Shown here: positions 52,698 to 60,916 of the stretch, one piece after another
Position numbering within the stretch: the stretch's first letter is position 1
Layout: every line of letters starts with the position of its first letter
Notes under the pieces: model-generated
The model's input: only the letters and a program-made list of their open reading frames with translations
Told to the model about the DNA's origin: nothing
Databases searched by the model: none
Position numbers and translations under genes: made by a program
Source: Actinomycetales bacterium
GTDB lineage: Bacteria; Actinomycetota; Actinomycetes; Actinomycetales; Dermatophilaceae
Reading direction: 5' to 3'
Length of the DNA stretch: 64,000 nucleotides
NCBI GenBank assembly: GCA_002748155.1
Contig: PDRO01000005.1
Coordinates: 124,001-188,000 of the forward strand

Positions 52698-53897
52698 TCA
52701 GCCCTTGAGTTGGAACTCCTCCAGCAGCCGCCGACCGATGATCATCTTCTGGATCTCGGCGGTGCCCTCGCCGATCAGCAGCATCGGGGCCTCACGGTAG
52801 AGCCGCTCGATCTCGTACTCCTTCGAGTAGCCGTAACCTCCGTGGATCCGGAACGACTGCTCCACCACGTCGGCGCAGTTCTCGGAGGCAAGGTACTTGG
52901 CCATCCCGGCCTCAAGGTCATTGCGCTCGCCGGCGTCCTTGAGCCGGGCCGCTTTGACCATCATCTGGTGACTGGACTCGACCTTGGTGGCCATGTCGGC
53001 CAGGCGGAAGAGAATCCCTTGATGCTCGGCGATCTTCTTGCCGAAGGCCTCACGCTGCTGGGCGTAGGCGATGCCCAGCTCGAAGGCCCGCATCGCGACG
53101 CCACAGGCACGTGAGGCGACGTTGACCCGGCCGACCTCGACGCCGTCCATCATCTGGTAGAAGCCCTTGCCGGGGGCGCCACCCAGGATCTGATCGGTGC
53201 TCGTCTGGTAGTTCTCGAAGACCAACTCGGTCGTGTCGACGCCCTTATATCCCATCTTGTCGATCTTGCCGGGCACGGTCAGCCCAGGCGCGGTCTCGCC
53301 GAAGCCGCTCTCCTTCTCGACGAGGAACGTCGTGAGGTTCTTGTAGACCGAACCCTCGCCGAGGTCGGTCTTGACCAGCACGGCGACCAGGTTGGAGGAC
53401 CCACCGTTGGTGAGCCACATTTTCTGCCCGTTGATCGTCCAGGTCTCGCCGTCGCCCTTGACCGCTTTGCTGCGGATGGCCGACACATCCGAGCCCATCC
53501 CCGGCTCACTCATCGAAAAGGCACCACGCACCTCGCCAGTGGCCATCCGCGGCAGGTACTTCTGTTTCTGCTCCTCGGTGCCGTGCTGAATCAGCATGTA
53601 GGCGACGATGAAGTGGGTGTTGATGATGCCACTGACACTCATCCAGCCACGGGCGATCTCCTCGACACACAATGCGTACGTGAGCAGGCTCTCGCCGAGA
53701 CCACCGTATTCCTCGGGAATCATCAGCCCGAAGATCCCCATCTCCTTCATCCCGTCGACGATGTCCTGCGGGTATTCGTCCTTGTGCTCCAGCTCGGTCG
53801 CGACCGGGATGATCTGCTCGTTGACGAACTCACGGACGAGCTTGAGCAACTCCTGCTGGTCGTCGGTGAGGCCGTCGGTGGTCTGCAGGCGGGACAT
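52698..53897 (-). CDS. Acyl-CoA dehydrogenase
   Basis: The 399-residue flavoenzyme has AFSMSEPGMGSDVSAI (FAD and substrate binding), WLTNGGSSNLVAVL, FELGIAYAQQREAFGKKI, and RIHGGYGYSKEYEIERLYRE. The catalytic Glu is expected in LLIGEGTAEIQKMI. It oxidises an acyl-CoA to the enoyl-CoA; chain length cannot be read. Two CitE/malyl-CoA-lyase family genes lie 1.2 to 3 kb upstream on the same strand, so a short branched or dicarboxylic acyl-CoA is conceivable. The start ATG at 53897 fits the family. Confidence 0.93.
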   Translation of the reverse strand: MSRLQTTDGLTDDQQELLKLVREFVNEQIIPVATELEHKDEYPQDIVDGMKEMGIFGLMIPEEYGGLGESLLTYALCVEEIARGWMSVSGIINTHFIVAYMLIQHGTEEQKQKYLPRMATGEVRGAFSMSEPGMGSDVSAIRSKAVKGDGETWTINGQKMWLTNGGSSNLVAVLVKTDLGEGSVYKNLTTFLVEKESGFGETAPGLTVPGKIDKMGYKGVDTTELVFENYQTSTDQILGGAPGKGFYQMMDGVEVGRVNVASRACGVAMRAFELGIAYAQQREAFGKKIAEHQGILFRLADMATKVESSHQMMVKAARLKDAGERNDLEAGMAKYLASENCADVVEQSFRIHGGYGYSKEYEIERLYREAPMLLIGEGTAEIQKMIIGRRLLEEFQLKG

Positions 53898-54057
53898 GGA
53901 GGCACCTCGCTGGGCTCGGCTGGGCAGAGCTGTGCTCTGCGTCGGGGTTCACTCGCGAGTATGCCGACTGCTTGCGTCCCGGCCCACCCGATGGGTGTGT
54001 GAGTCCGGGCACCTCGCGGGCGTCACTGCGGGTAGCCGACGGTCGAGGCGGCTGCGG

Positions 54058-54468
54058 CTACTGGCCTTTCGCTTCGCGCAGCTTGGCGAATTGGGCGTGG
54101 AACTCGCGGAACGCGGCATACGCGCGCGGCCCGTAGACCGTGGCCGGGCCACCGTTCATGAGGAAGTTCACTCCGATCGCTTCGGCCGCTTCTTCCAGCG
54201 ACGCACCGGCTCGAGCCGCACCCCGGGCGTGTGACGCGATGCACCCGTCGCACTTGCCGGCCACCGATAAGGCGAGAGCGATCAGCTCCTTGGTCTTGAC
54301 GTCGACGGCGCCCGCCGCCAATGCCGCCTTGTGCAGTGAGGAGAAGCCGTCGTAGACCTCAGGAATGGCCTTGCGCAGGGCGGCCGACTCGTCCTGCAAG
54401 CCTTCCAAGACGCCTTTGCCGTGGCTCGTGTGGGTTCCGTGCTCGCTGGCGTGGTGGGTTTCGGTCAT
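54058..54468 (-). CDS. Carboxymuconolactone decarboxylase-family (AhpD-like) protein
   Basis: This 136-residue helical protein has a redox CxxC with the family His, GKCDGCIASHARGAARAG, near residue 73, the signature of AhpD-like peroxidase reductases. The N-terminus is His-rich (MTETHHASEHGTHTSHGKG). It is probably a thiol-dependent reductase or hydroperoxide-handling protein. It stands alone between the dehydrogenase and PLDc_N genes. Confidence 0.88.
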   Translation of the reverse strand: MTETHHASEHGTHTSHGKGVLEGLQDESAALRKAIPEVYDGFSSLHKAALAAGAVDVKTKELIALALSVAGKCDGCIASHARGAARAGASLEEAAEAIGVNFLMNGGPATVYGPRAYAAFREFHAQFAKLREAKGQ

Positions 54469-54551
54469 GACCCGACGCTACCCCGTCGCTTGGCCCGGGT
54501 CGATCGGTCTGGATCGAGTCGAACACCGTCCGGTTGGTGTTCAGTGGGTGA

Positions 54552-54947
54552 TCAGCGGGGCCGTTCGCCCTCACTGTCCGGGGAATCCGAGTCCCGGGGC
54601 GGGGGGTCCGCCCGTAGTTGCTCTTCCCGACGCTTGAGGTCATCCTCCCACTCGGCGAGCAGGCGCTCGTGCTCGTCGTCGGGTTTCTTCAACGAGTCGA
54701 TGAACCGCGGATCGTCCTCGGGAGCGATGATGCGCGGTCGGACGCGCGGTCCGCCAGCGGCGTTGGCCCAGGGCACGGGTCCCGCGCCCGCACGCAGCGG
54801 GCGTCCGGCGATCAACCAGCCGATACCGCCGAAGATCGGCAGCAGGATGATGAGCACGACCCACCACATCTTGGGCAGGTTACGGATCGACACCTCGTCG
54901 CTCTGGACACAGTCGACCAGGCAGTACACGAGTAGCACCACCTGCAC
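54552..54947 (-). CDS. PLDc_N-domain membrane protein (start uncertain)
   Basis: The product has two transmembrane helices at the N-terminus (VVLLVYCLVDCVQ, MWWVVLIILLPIFGGIGWL) with NLPKMWW, the PLDc_N motif, and a charged cytoplasmic tail. The first canonical start is the GTG at 54947, which lacks a ribosome-binding site and trims the family N-terminus. The ATC at 54968, seven codons upstream, would give MIRFLPIIVQVV and sits 6 nt after AGGGGG. Relatives commonly begin MIRFLP-like, so ATC initiation is plausible. Function unknown. Confidence 0.78.
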   Translation of the reverse strand: MQVVLLVYCLVDCVQSDEVSIRNLPKMWWVVLIILLPIFGGIGWLIAGRPLRAGAGPVPWANAAGGPRVRPRIIAPEDDPRFIDSLKKPDDEHERLLAEWEDDLKRREEQLRADPPPRDSDSPDSEGERPR

Positions 54948-55082
54948 GATGATCGGCAGGAATCGGATGACGCACCCCCTGAGAGAACAACAGTCCGGGA
55001 GGCTCAGCTTACCCCTGGCGTCGGGACCGCTCCGGCCGGCGGCACGCTCGGCCCAGCCTTGATCGGGCCGAGTCGGATCAGG

Positions 55083-55964
55083 TCAGCCCTGGCTGAACGC
55101 GTCGATCGCCTCCCGGGTGGCCAGCACCTTGCGGGCGGTCGCGACATGCAGGTTCTCCACGAGCCGACCCTTGTAGGTGACGACGCCCTTGCCCTCGGCC
55201 AAGCCCTGCTCGAAGGCTTCGATCAGCCCGTGGGCTTCTTCGACGTCGGTGTCGCTGGGACCGTAGGCGTCGTTGCATGGTCCGACCTGGTCGGGGTGGA
55301 TGAGGGTCTTGCCGTCGAAACCCATCTCTCGGCCCTGGCGACACTCTGCGGCGAAACCGTCGGCGTCTCTGACGTTGTTGTAGACCCCGTCGACGATCGC
55401 GATCCCGGCGGCCTTGGCTGCCAGCACTGAATGCCCGAGCGCATGGAAGATCGGTGCCCGCCCGGCCGTGTGCACGGCGTCCAGCTCCTTCACCAGGTCG
55501 TTGGTGCCCATGACGAGCACCGCGAGCCGCGGCGAGGCCGAGGCGATCCGCTCGACTTCGAGGATGGCTGCCGGGGTCTCGATCATGGCCCACAACCGGG
55601 TGCGGTCGGGGGCGTGGAAACGCTCGATCTCCCGGACGAGGTCCCGGACCTCCTTGCGTGAGTTGACCTTCGGCACGACGATGCCGTCCGGACCGGCGTC
55701 GCAGGCGGCTTTGAGGTCTTTCCAGAACCACGGCGAGCCGACGGCGTTGATCCGGATGGTCAACTCGCGCCGCCCGTATTCGCGCGACTTCACCGCCTCG
55801 CAGGCCTGATCCCGCGCGACGTCCTTGGAATCGGGCGCGACGGCGTCCTCAAGATCGAGGATCAACGCGTCGGTCGGGATGGCCCTGGCCTTCTCCAACG
55901 CCCGTTGATTGGACGAGGGCATGTAGAGAACGGAACGACGAGGGCGGTATGTCGCTTGCAACAT
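55083..55964 (-). CDS. CitE-like HpcH/HpaI-family CoA lyase
   Basis: The 293-residue protein has the CitE fold hallmarks: RRSVLYMPSSNQRALEKAR, DALILDLEDAVAPDSK, GPDGIVVPKVNSRKEV, RLWAMIETPAAILEVE and GFDGKTLIHPDQV, with the Mg-binding Glu and Asp expected at METP and LEDAV. It probably cleaves or forms a malyl-CoA-type thioester. The second CitE-family gene ends about 80 nt upstream on the same strand. No citrate-lyase alpha or gamma subunit genes are present, so it is not a citrate lyase. Confidence 0.87.
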   Translation of the reverse strand: MLQATYRPRRSVLYMPSSNQRALEKARAIPTDALILDLEDAVAPDSKDVARDQACEAVKSREYGRRELTIRINAVGSPWFWKDLKAACDAGPDGIVVPKVNSRKEVRDLVREIERFHAPDRTRLWAMIETPAAILEVERIASASPRLAVLVMGTNDLVKELDAVHTAGRAPIFHALGHSVLAAKAAGIAIVDGVYNNVRDADGFAAECRQGREMGFDGKTLIHPDQVGPCNDAYGPSDTDVEEAHGLIEAFEQGLAEGKGVVTYKGRLVENLHVATARKVLATREAIDAFSQG

Positions 55965-56023
55965 GCGAAGCTCCTAGCTCAGGGTCGGCCAGCCGATCAC
56001 GACCGATGGATCACGATTGTTCC

Positions 56024-56057
56024 GCTCTACACACCATAAAGCTCTACACACCATAAA
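56024..56057. repeat. Perfect 17-nt tandem duplication spanning a stop codon
   Basis: GCTCTACACACCATAAA occurs twice back to back (56024-56040 and 56041-56057), and the next four bases GCTC also match. On the leftward strand the unit contains the last codons and TAG of the malyl-CoA-lyase gene (56044), so the duplicate lies just past the stop. This looks like recent slippage; the coding sequence is not changed. Confidence 0.9.
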
Positions 56058-57111
56058 GCTCGGCGAGCTCCGGATCGGTGGCGGCCAGCCGCTCAGCCAG
56101 CTCGATCATCACCCGGCACTGTTTGAGACTGGCATCGTCTTCCATCTTGCCGTCGAGCATGACCGCACCGGTGCCATCGCCCATCGCTTCGACCACCCGG
56201 CGAGCGTGGGCGACGTCGGCCGCCGACGGGCTGAAGACCTTCTTGCCGATCGCGATCTGGGCCGGGTGCAACGACCAGGCGCCCACACAGCCGAGCAGGA
56301 AGGCGTTGCGGAACTGGTCCTCGCACGCCACGACATCCTTGATGTCGCCGAACGGGCCGTAGTAGGGGAAGATGCCGGCCATCGCACACGCGTCGACCAT
56401 CCGGGCGATCGTGTAGTGCCACAGGTCTTGCTGGTAGATCGTCCGCTGGGCGGAGATGTCGGTCTCGCCCTCGGCGTTCTTGGGTGGGTCCTGACGCACC
56501 AGATAGCCAGGGTGTCCTCCGCCGACCCGGGTGGTCTTCATCCGCCGGTCGGCTGCGAGGTCGGCCGGGCCGAGGGACAGTCCTTGCATCCGCGGCGACG
56601 CGAAGCAGATCTCTTCGACGTTGGCCATACCCCGCGCGGTCTCGAGGATGGCGTGCACCAGGATCGGGCGCTCCAGCCCGGCCCGGGCCTCGAGCTGCGC
56701 CAGCAGCCGGTCGACGTAGTGGATGTCCTCCGGGCCCTGCACCTTGGGCACCATGATGACGTCGATCTTGTGGCCGATCTCGGTGACCAGAGTCGTGAGG
56801 TCGTCGAGCACCCACGGGGAGTCGAGGGCATTGACCCGGGTCCAGAGCTGGGTGAGATCGCCGAAATCGGTGTTCTCGCCGATCTGCACCAGACCGGCCC
56901 GAGCCGCCTCCTTGTTATCGGCCTTGACGGCGTCCTCGAGGTTGCCCAACAGCACGTCGACCGTCCCGACCATCTCGGGGATCTTCGCAGCCATCTTCGG
57001 GTTGCTCGGGTCGAAGAAGTGGATGACCCGGGAGGGCCTGGCCGGCACGGCCCGCACCGGCATCGGGGCCCCGACGGCCAACGGTGCGTAGAAATCCTTG
57101 GGGTGGCGCAT
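56044..57111 (-). CDS. mcl: L-malyl-CoA/beta-methylmalyl-CoA lyase
   Basis: An ATG at 57111 follows GAGGAGA and gives 355 residues. Diagnostic segments are [74 protein letters not shown] and [15 protein letters not shown], which fit the malyl-CoA lyase branch rather than CitE. It should interconvert malyl-CoA with acetyl-CoA and glyoxylate (or the methyl form with propionyl-CoA). With the CitE-like gene and the acyl-CoA dehydrogenase it may belong to an acyl-CoA or glyoxylate route. Confidence 0.85.
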   Translation of the reverse strand: MRHPKDFYAPLAVGAPMPVRAVPARPSRVIHFFDPSNPKMAAKIPEMVGTVDVLLGNLEDAVKADNKEAARAGLVQIGENTDFGDLTQLWTRVNALDSPWVLDDLTTLVTEIGHKIDVIMVPKVQGPEDIHYVDRLLAQLEARAGLERPILVHAILETARGMANVEEICFASPRMQGLSLGPADLAADRRMKTTRVGGGHPGYLVRQDPPKNAEGETDISAQRTIYQQDLWHYTIARMVDACAMAGIFPYYGPFGDIKDVVACEDQFRNAFLLGCVGAWSLHPAQIAIGKKVFSPSAADVAHARRVVEAMGDGTGAVMLDGKMEDDASLKQCRVMIELAERLAATDPELAELYGV

Positions 57112-57284
57112 GAACTCTCCTCGTCGACACGCAGCGACTCGCGGAGCCGATCCGTGAACCGCCTCGATTGCCGCTCCCGGCGGCCTCACGGCGACGCTAG
57201 CAGCGCACCCCGGCCGACCGTTATGACGAGGGCCACCCGGGGCGTCTTCATCGACCCAGACCTCTCCCGGACCGAACCCACCGA

Positions 57285-57358
57285 GAGTAACCGCTTGACT
57301 GGTCGATTATGTCGTGACCGGAGCCGGATCCGGGTGTAAACGACGCTCAACTGTGCAG
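57285..57358 (+). repeat. 74-nt repeated intergenic element, copy B (upstream of the MgtE-like gene)
   Basis: This is the second copy of the element at 42547-42620: same length, no gaps, about 74% identical, with both ends best conserved. It occupies the middle of the 319-bp gap between the divergent malyl-CoA-lyase and MgtE-like genes and ends 72 nt before the MgtE-like start, nearly the same offset as copy A to glpK. The rest of the gap has a possible -10 (TTAGCCT) near 57417 and no coding signal. Confidence 0.6.
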
Positions 57359-57430
57359 AAATCAACCAGTTCTGCGCGAAGCTGGCGCGGCATACTCCGG
57401 CGATTAACCGACCCGATTAGCCTGACATGC

Positions 57431-58702
57431 GTGAGCCTGCCGTCCCGTGTCTTCCTCGCCCGGTTGGCTGGTCTGCCTGTCTTCGACCCGTTGGGCGACC
57501 CGGTCGGCCGGGTCCGTGACCTGGTTGTGACCTTCCGGGTGCGAAGTGCCCGGCCCCGGGTTATCGGGCTGGTGCTGGAAGTCCCGGCCCGGCGACGGGT
57601 GTTCGTGCCGATGAGCCGTGTGACGTCGATCGACGCGTCCCAGGTCATCACGACCGGGCTGGTCAATATGCGCCGCTTCGAGCAACGCCACACCGAGACC
57701 CTGGCACTGGCCGAGCTTCTCGAGCGGCAGATCACCGTCACCGACGACGACGGCGACTTCCCCGCAATCGTCGAAGATTTGGCCGTCGATATACAGCGTA
57801 AGGAATGGCAGATCTCGAAGGTCTTCTGCCGCAAGACCCTGGACCCGCCGTCGCGACGACTCCGGCTGACTCGGCGCCGGGGTGACACCGTGCTGGTCGA
57901 CGTGGAGCAGGTCGCCGGCCTGCAACAACGCGACGCCCAGCAACCGGCCGATCTGCTGCTGCAGACCTACGAGAGCCTCAACGACGCCGATTTCGCCGAG
58001 GTGCTGCACGAACTGGAGCCGAAACGACGCAGTGAGCTGGCTGTGGCGCTCGACGACGGGCGGCTGGCCGTCGTGCTCGGCGAGCTGCCCGAGGACGACC
58101 AAGTGGGCATCCTCCGTGGTCTCGACCCTGAGCGCGCCGCCGACGTGCTCGAGATGATGGAGCCCGACGACGCGACCGACCTGCTCGCCGAACTCCCGGC
58201 CGATCAACAGGAGTACTTGCTCGACCGGATGGAGCCCGACGAGGCGGCGCCACTGCGTCGGCTGCTGTCCTACGACGAAGACACCGCCGGTGGCCTGATG
58301 ACCAGCGAGCCGGTCATCCTCGGTCCTGAGTCGACGATCGCCGAGGCACTGGCGCGAGTCCGTCGCGAAGAGCTGCCGACCACCCTGGCGACCACGGTGT
58401 TCGTCTGCCGACCCCCGCTGGAGACGCCGACCGGCAAGTACCTTGGTCTCGTCCATATTCAGAAACTCCTCCGTGAACCACCGCATGCCTCGATCGGCAC
58501 GGTCGTGGAGAACACCAAAGGCACCGACCCGATGTCGAGGATCGACGCCGTGCACCGCCAGCTGGCGGCATACGACCTCATCGCCCTCCCGGTCGTCGAT
58601 GAGGTCGGCCGACTGGTCGGCGCGGTGACCGTCGACGACGTGCTCGACCACATCCTCCCGGACGACTGGCGCGAGGAACGTGACGAGGTGACCCATGGCT
58701 GA
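57431..58702 (+). CDS. Soluble MgtE N-domain/CBS protein with PRC-barrel domain
   Basis: A GTG at 57431 gives a 423-residue soluble protein. Residues 1-80 look like a PRC-barrel (LPVFDPLGDPVGRVRDLVV), with a second barrel-like segment to about 170. An MgtE-N domain of helical repeats follows (FAEVLHELEPKRRSELAVAL, VLEMMEPDDATDLLAELPAD), then a pair of CBS domains (GGLMTSEPVI, LIALPVVDEVGRLVGAVTVD). No transporter membrane domain is present, so it is a regulatory relic or partner, not a magnesium channel. The stop overlaps the DUF1003 start by 8 nt. Confidence 0.87.
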   Translation: MSLPSRVFLARLAGLPVFDPLGDPVGRVRDLVVTFRVRSARPRVIGLVLEVPARRRVFVPMSRVTSIDASQVITTGLVNMRRFEQRHTETLALAELLERQITVTDDDGDFPAIVEDLAVDIQRKEWQISKVFCRKTLDPPSRRLRLTRRRGDTVLVDVEQVAGLQQRDAQQPADLLLQTYESLNDADFAEVLHELEPKRRSELAVALDDGRLAVVLGELPEDDQVGILRGLDPERAADVLEMMEPDDATDLLAELPADQQEYLLDRMEPDEAAPLRRLLSYDEDTAGGLMTSEPVILGPESTIAEALARVRREELPTTLATTVFVCRPPLETPTGKYLGLVHIQKLLREPPHASIGTVVENTKGTDPMSRIDAVHRQLAAYDLIALPVVDEVGRLVGAVTVDDVLDHILPDDWREERDEVTHG

Positions 58703-59264
58703 ACGGCGCATCCCCCGGATCGACCAACCGGTCGAGCTGCGCCGCCGCAGCTTCCTCACCGGGCCGGGTTTCGACCAGGAACGCTTCGGGGTGCTCAGCG
58801 AGGCTTTCGCCCGTTTCATGGGTACGGTCCAGTTCCTCATCGGGATGACCGTCTTCGTGGCGCTCTGGCTGGCATGGAACACCTTCGCCCCGAGCGTGTG
58901 GCAGTTCGACCCGCGCGAGTTGAACTACACCCTGCTCACCCTGATCCTGTCGTTGCAAGCCTCGTATGCCGCGCCGCTCATCCTGCTCGCACAGAACCGT
59001 CAGGCCGACCGCGAACGGGTCGCTCTCGAGCAGGACCGCGACCGCGACGAGCGGGCTCTGGCCGACACCGAGTTCCTGACCCGTGAGGTCGCCGCGCTGC
59101 GGATCGCATTGCGCGAGACGGCAACCCGGGATTTCGTCCGATCGGAACTACGCGATCTGCTGGAGGAGCTGCAGGAGCGCGGTGCCATCGCCCCGGCCGC
59201 CAAGCCGGACGGCAAGAGCAAGGCCAAAGGCAAGGGGAAAGGGCCCAAGACGTCGGCGACTTAG
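58695..59264 (+). CDS. DUF1003 membrane protein
   Basis: The 189-residue protein has two transmembrane helices (FMGTVQFLIGMTVFVALWLAW and LTLILSLQASYAAPLILLA). A coiled-coil DRERVALEQDRDRDERALAD and a Lys/Gly-rich tail follow, fitting DUF1003. Its gene overlaps the MgtE-like gene, so the soluble MgtE/CBS protein may dock onto this membrane partner. Function unknown. Confidence 0.88.
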   Translation: MAERRIPRIDQPVELRRRSFLTGPGFDQERFGVLSEAFARFMGTVQFLIGMTVFVALWLAWNTFAPSVWQFDPRELNYTLLTLILSLQASYAAPLILLAQNRQADRERVALEQDRDRDERALADTEFLTREVAALRIALRETATRDFVRSELRDLLEELQERGAIAPAAKPDGKSKAKGKGKGPKTSAT

Positions 59265-59273
59265 GATGGCACC

Positions 59274-60428
59274 ATGTCCACCGTCACGACCGAGGCCTTG
59301 TTACGCGCACTCGCCACCGTCAACGACCCTGAGATCCGCAAACCGGTCACCGAGTTGGGGATGGTCAAGTCGGTCGACGCCGACGAGTCCGGTCGCGTCA
59401 CCGTCGAGCTCTACCTCACGGTCGCTGGCTGTCCACTCAAGGAGACCTTGCGCCGCGACTGCTCGACCGCCCTGCACGGTGTCGATGGGGTGACCTCGGT
59501 CGACGTCCGACTCGACGTCATGAGCGACGAGCAGCGCGCGGCGCTACGGAGCAAACTGCGGGGTGGGGCGGCCGAGCGCGAGATCCCCTTCGCCAAGGCC
59601 GACTCCATGACCCGGGTGTATGCCGTTGCCTCGGGTAAGGGCGGGGTCGGCAAGTCGTCGGTGACGGTCAACCTGGCTGCGGCAATGGCCGCCGAGGGGC
59701 TCTCGGTCGGAGTGGTCGACGCCGACGTGCACGGTTTCTCGGTGCCCCGGATGCTCGGCGTGCGTGAGCGGCCCACCCGGATCGGTGACGAGGCATCGGA
59801 GGCCGACGTCATGATCCTGCCGCCGGTGGCCCACGACGTGAAGGTCATCTCGGTCGGCATGTTCGTGCCCGGCAACCAGCCCGTCGTGTGGCGCGGCCCG
59901 ATGCTGCACCGGGCGTTGAACCAGTTCCTCGTCGACGTCTTCTGGGGCGACCTCGACGTGTTGTTGCTCGACCTGCCACCGGGCACCGGCGACATCGCCA
60001 TCTCGATCGGCCAACTGTTGCCGACCGCCGAGATTCTCGTCGTCACCACGCCCCAACAGGCGGCCGCCGAAGTCGCCGAGCGGGCCGGTTCGATCGCCGC
60101 ACAGACCCACCAGCGGGTTGTCGGGGTCGTCGAGAACATGTCGTGGCTGGAGTTGCCCGACGGCACTCGACAGGAGATCTTCGGCTCCGGCGGCGGGCAA
60201 ACGGTCGCCGAATCCCTGACCCGGCTGATCGGGGCCCAGGTGCCGTTGCTAGGACAGATCCCCATGGACAATGACCTGCGCGTCGGCGCCGACGAAGGCA
60301 CACCGGTCGTGCTCGGCCACCCCGACTCCCCGGCCGCCGTCGCCCTCCGGGGCGTAGCCCGGCAACTAGCCCAGCGCGCGCGGGGGCTGTCCGGACGGTC
60401 GTTGGGGCTGTCGCCGACGAAGCGCTGA
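59274..60428 (+). CDS. mrp: Mrp/ApbC-type Fe-S cluster carrier ATPase
   Basis: The 384-residue protein joins an N-terminal MIP18 domain (NDPEIRKPVTELGMVKSVD) to a P-loop ATPase (AVASGKGGVGKSSVTVNLA) with VDADVHGFSVPRM and LLLDLPPGTGDIAISI. It is a scaffold or carrier for iron-sulfur clusters. The CxxC pair found in many Mrp proteins near the C-terminus is absent; the region reads NMSWLELPDGTRQEIFG, which I believe is usual in actinobacteria. It lies 9 nt after the DUF1003 gene and is convergent with tatB. Confidence 0.94.
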   Translation: MSTVTTEALLRALATVNDPEIRKPVTELGMVKSVDADESGRVTVELYLTVAGCPLKETLRRDCSTALHGVDGVTSVDVRLDVMSDEQRAALRSKLRGGAAEREIPFAKADSMTRVYAVASGKGGVGKSSVTVNLAAAMAAEGLSVGVVDADVHGFSVPRMLGVRERPTRIGDEASEADVMILPPVAHDVKVISVGMFVPGNQPVVWRGPMLHRALNQFLVDVFWGDLDVLLLDLPPGTGDIAISIGQLLPTAEILVVTTPQQAAAEVAERAGSIAAQTHQRVVGVVENMSWLELPDGTRQEIFGSGGGQTVAESLTRLIGAQVPLLGQIPMDNDLRVGADEGTPVVLGHPDSPAAVALRGVARQLAQRARGLSGRSLGLSPTKR

Positions 60429-60457
60429 CCCACCGGTCGGGTCACGTCAGAACGATC

Positions 60458-60477
60458 AGGTCGCGTCAGGTCGCGTC
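60458..60477. repeat. 10-nt tandem duplication across the tatB stop codon
   Basis: AGGTCGCGTC is repeated twice without a gap (60458-60467, 60468-60477). On the tatB strand the second copy holds the final codons and the first copy follows the TGA at 60466. It resembles the 17-nt duplication at the malyl-CoA-lyase stop. Confidence 0.8.
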
Positions 60478-60840
60478 GGGGTCCCACGGCACCGGCAGCG
60501 ACGAGTCGTATGCCACCGTCCGAGGCGGGGTAGGTGTCGACACATCGGCCCCGGCGGGGTCCGGATCGGGCTGCTCTTCGGACGGCGACGGATCGGCGAG
60601 TGCCTCACGGACGATCCGGCGCGGGTCGTATCGGCGCGGGTCGTACTGGCGCCAGTTCAGATCCTCGAACTCGGGGCCCAGCTGCTCCTTGAGCTGACCC
60701 CTGGCCCCTTCGGCCAAGGCGCGCAGCTGGCGCACCAGCCGTCCCAGCTTGGCGGCATACTCCGGCAGCCGTTCCGGCCCGAGGATGACCACGGCGAGCA
60801 ACACCAGGACGATGAACTCGTAGCCGTTGATATCGACCAC
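60466..60840 (-). CDS. tatB: Sec-independent translocase protein TatB
   Basis: The 124-residue protein has one N-terminal transmembrane helix (EFIVLVLLAVVILGPERLPE), the hinge GPERLP and an amphipathic helix (YAAKLGRLVRQLRALAEGAR) before a Pro-rich tail, as in TatB. It recognises twin-arginine substrates with TatC. The GTG at 60840 is the start. It follows htrA by 76 nt in the sigE-rseA-htrA-tatB arrangement known from mycobacteria. Confidence 0.92.
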   Translation of the reverse strand: MVDINGYEFIVLVLLAVVILGPERLPEYAAKLGRLVRQLRALAEGARGQLKEQLGPEFEDLNWRQYDPRRYDPRRIVREALADPSPSEEQPDPDPAGADVSTPTPPRTVAYDSSLPVPWDPDAT

Positions 60841-60916
60841 AGGTCACCCCTTCATCGGCGGGCGTCGGCATCGCTGGTCGAGCTCGAGCCTAGCCCCTAG
60901 CCGGAGCCGTGCGGTC

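Noticed and set aside
57112..57430. Magnesium riboswitch (M-box or ykoK type) upstream of the MgtE-like gene
   Set aside because: I could not find the conserved M-box helices or loops; the main feature in the gap is the 74-nt repeat.
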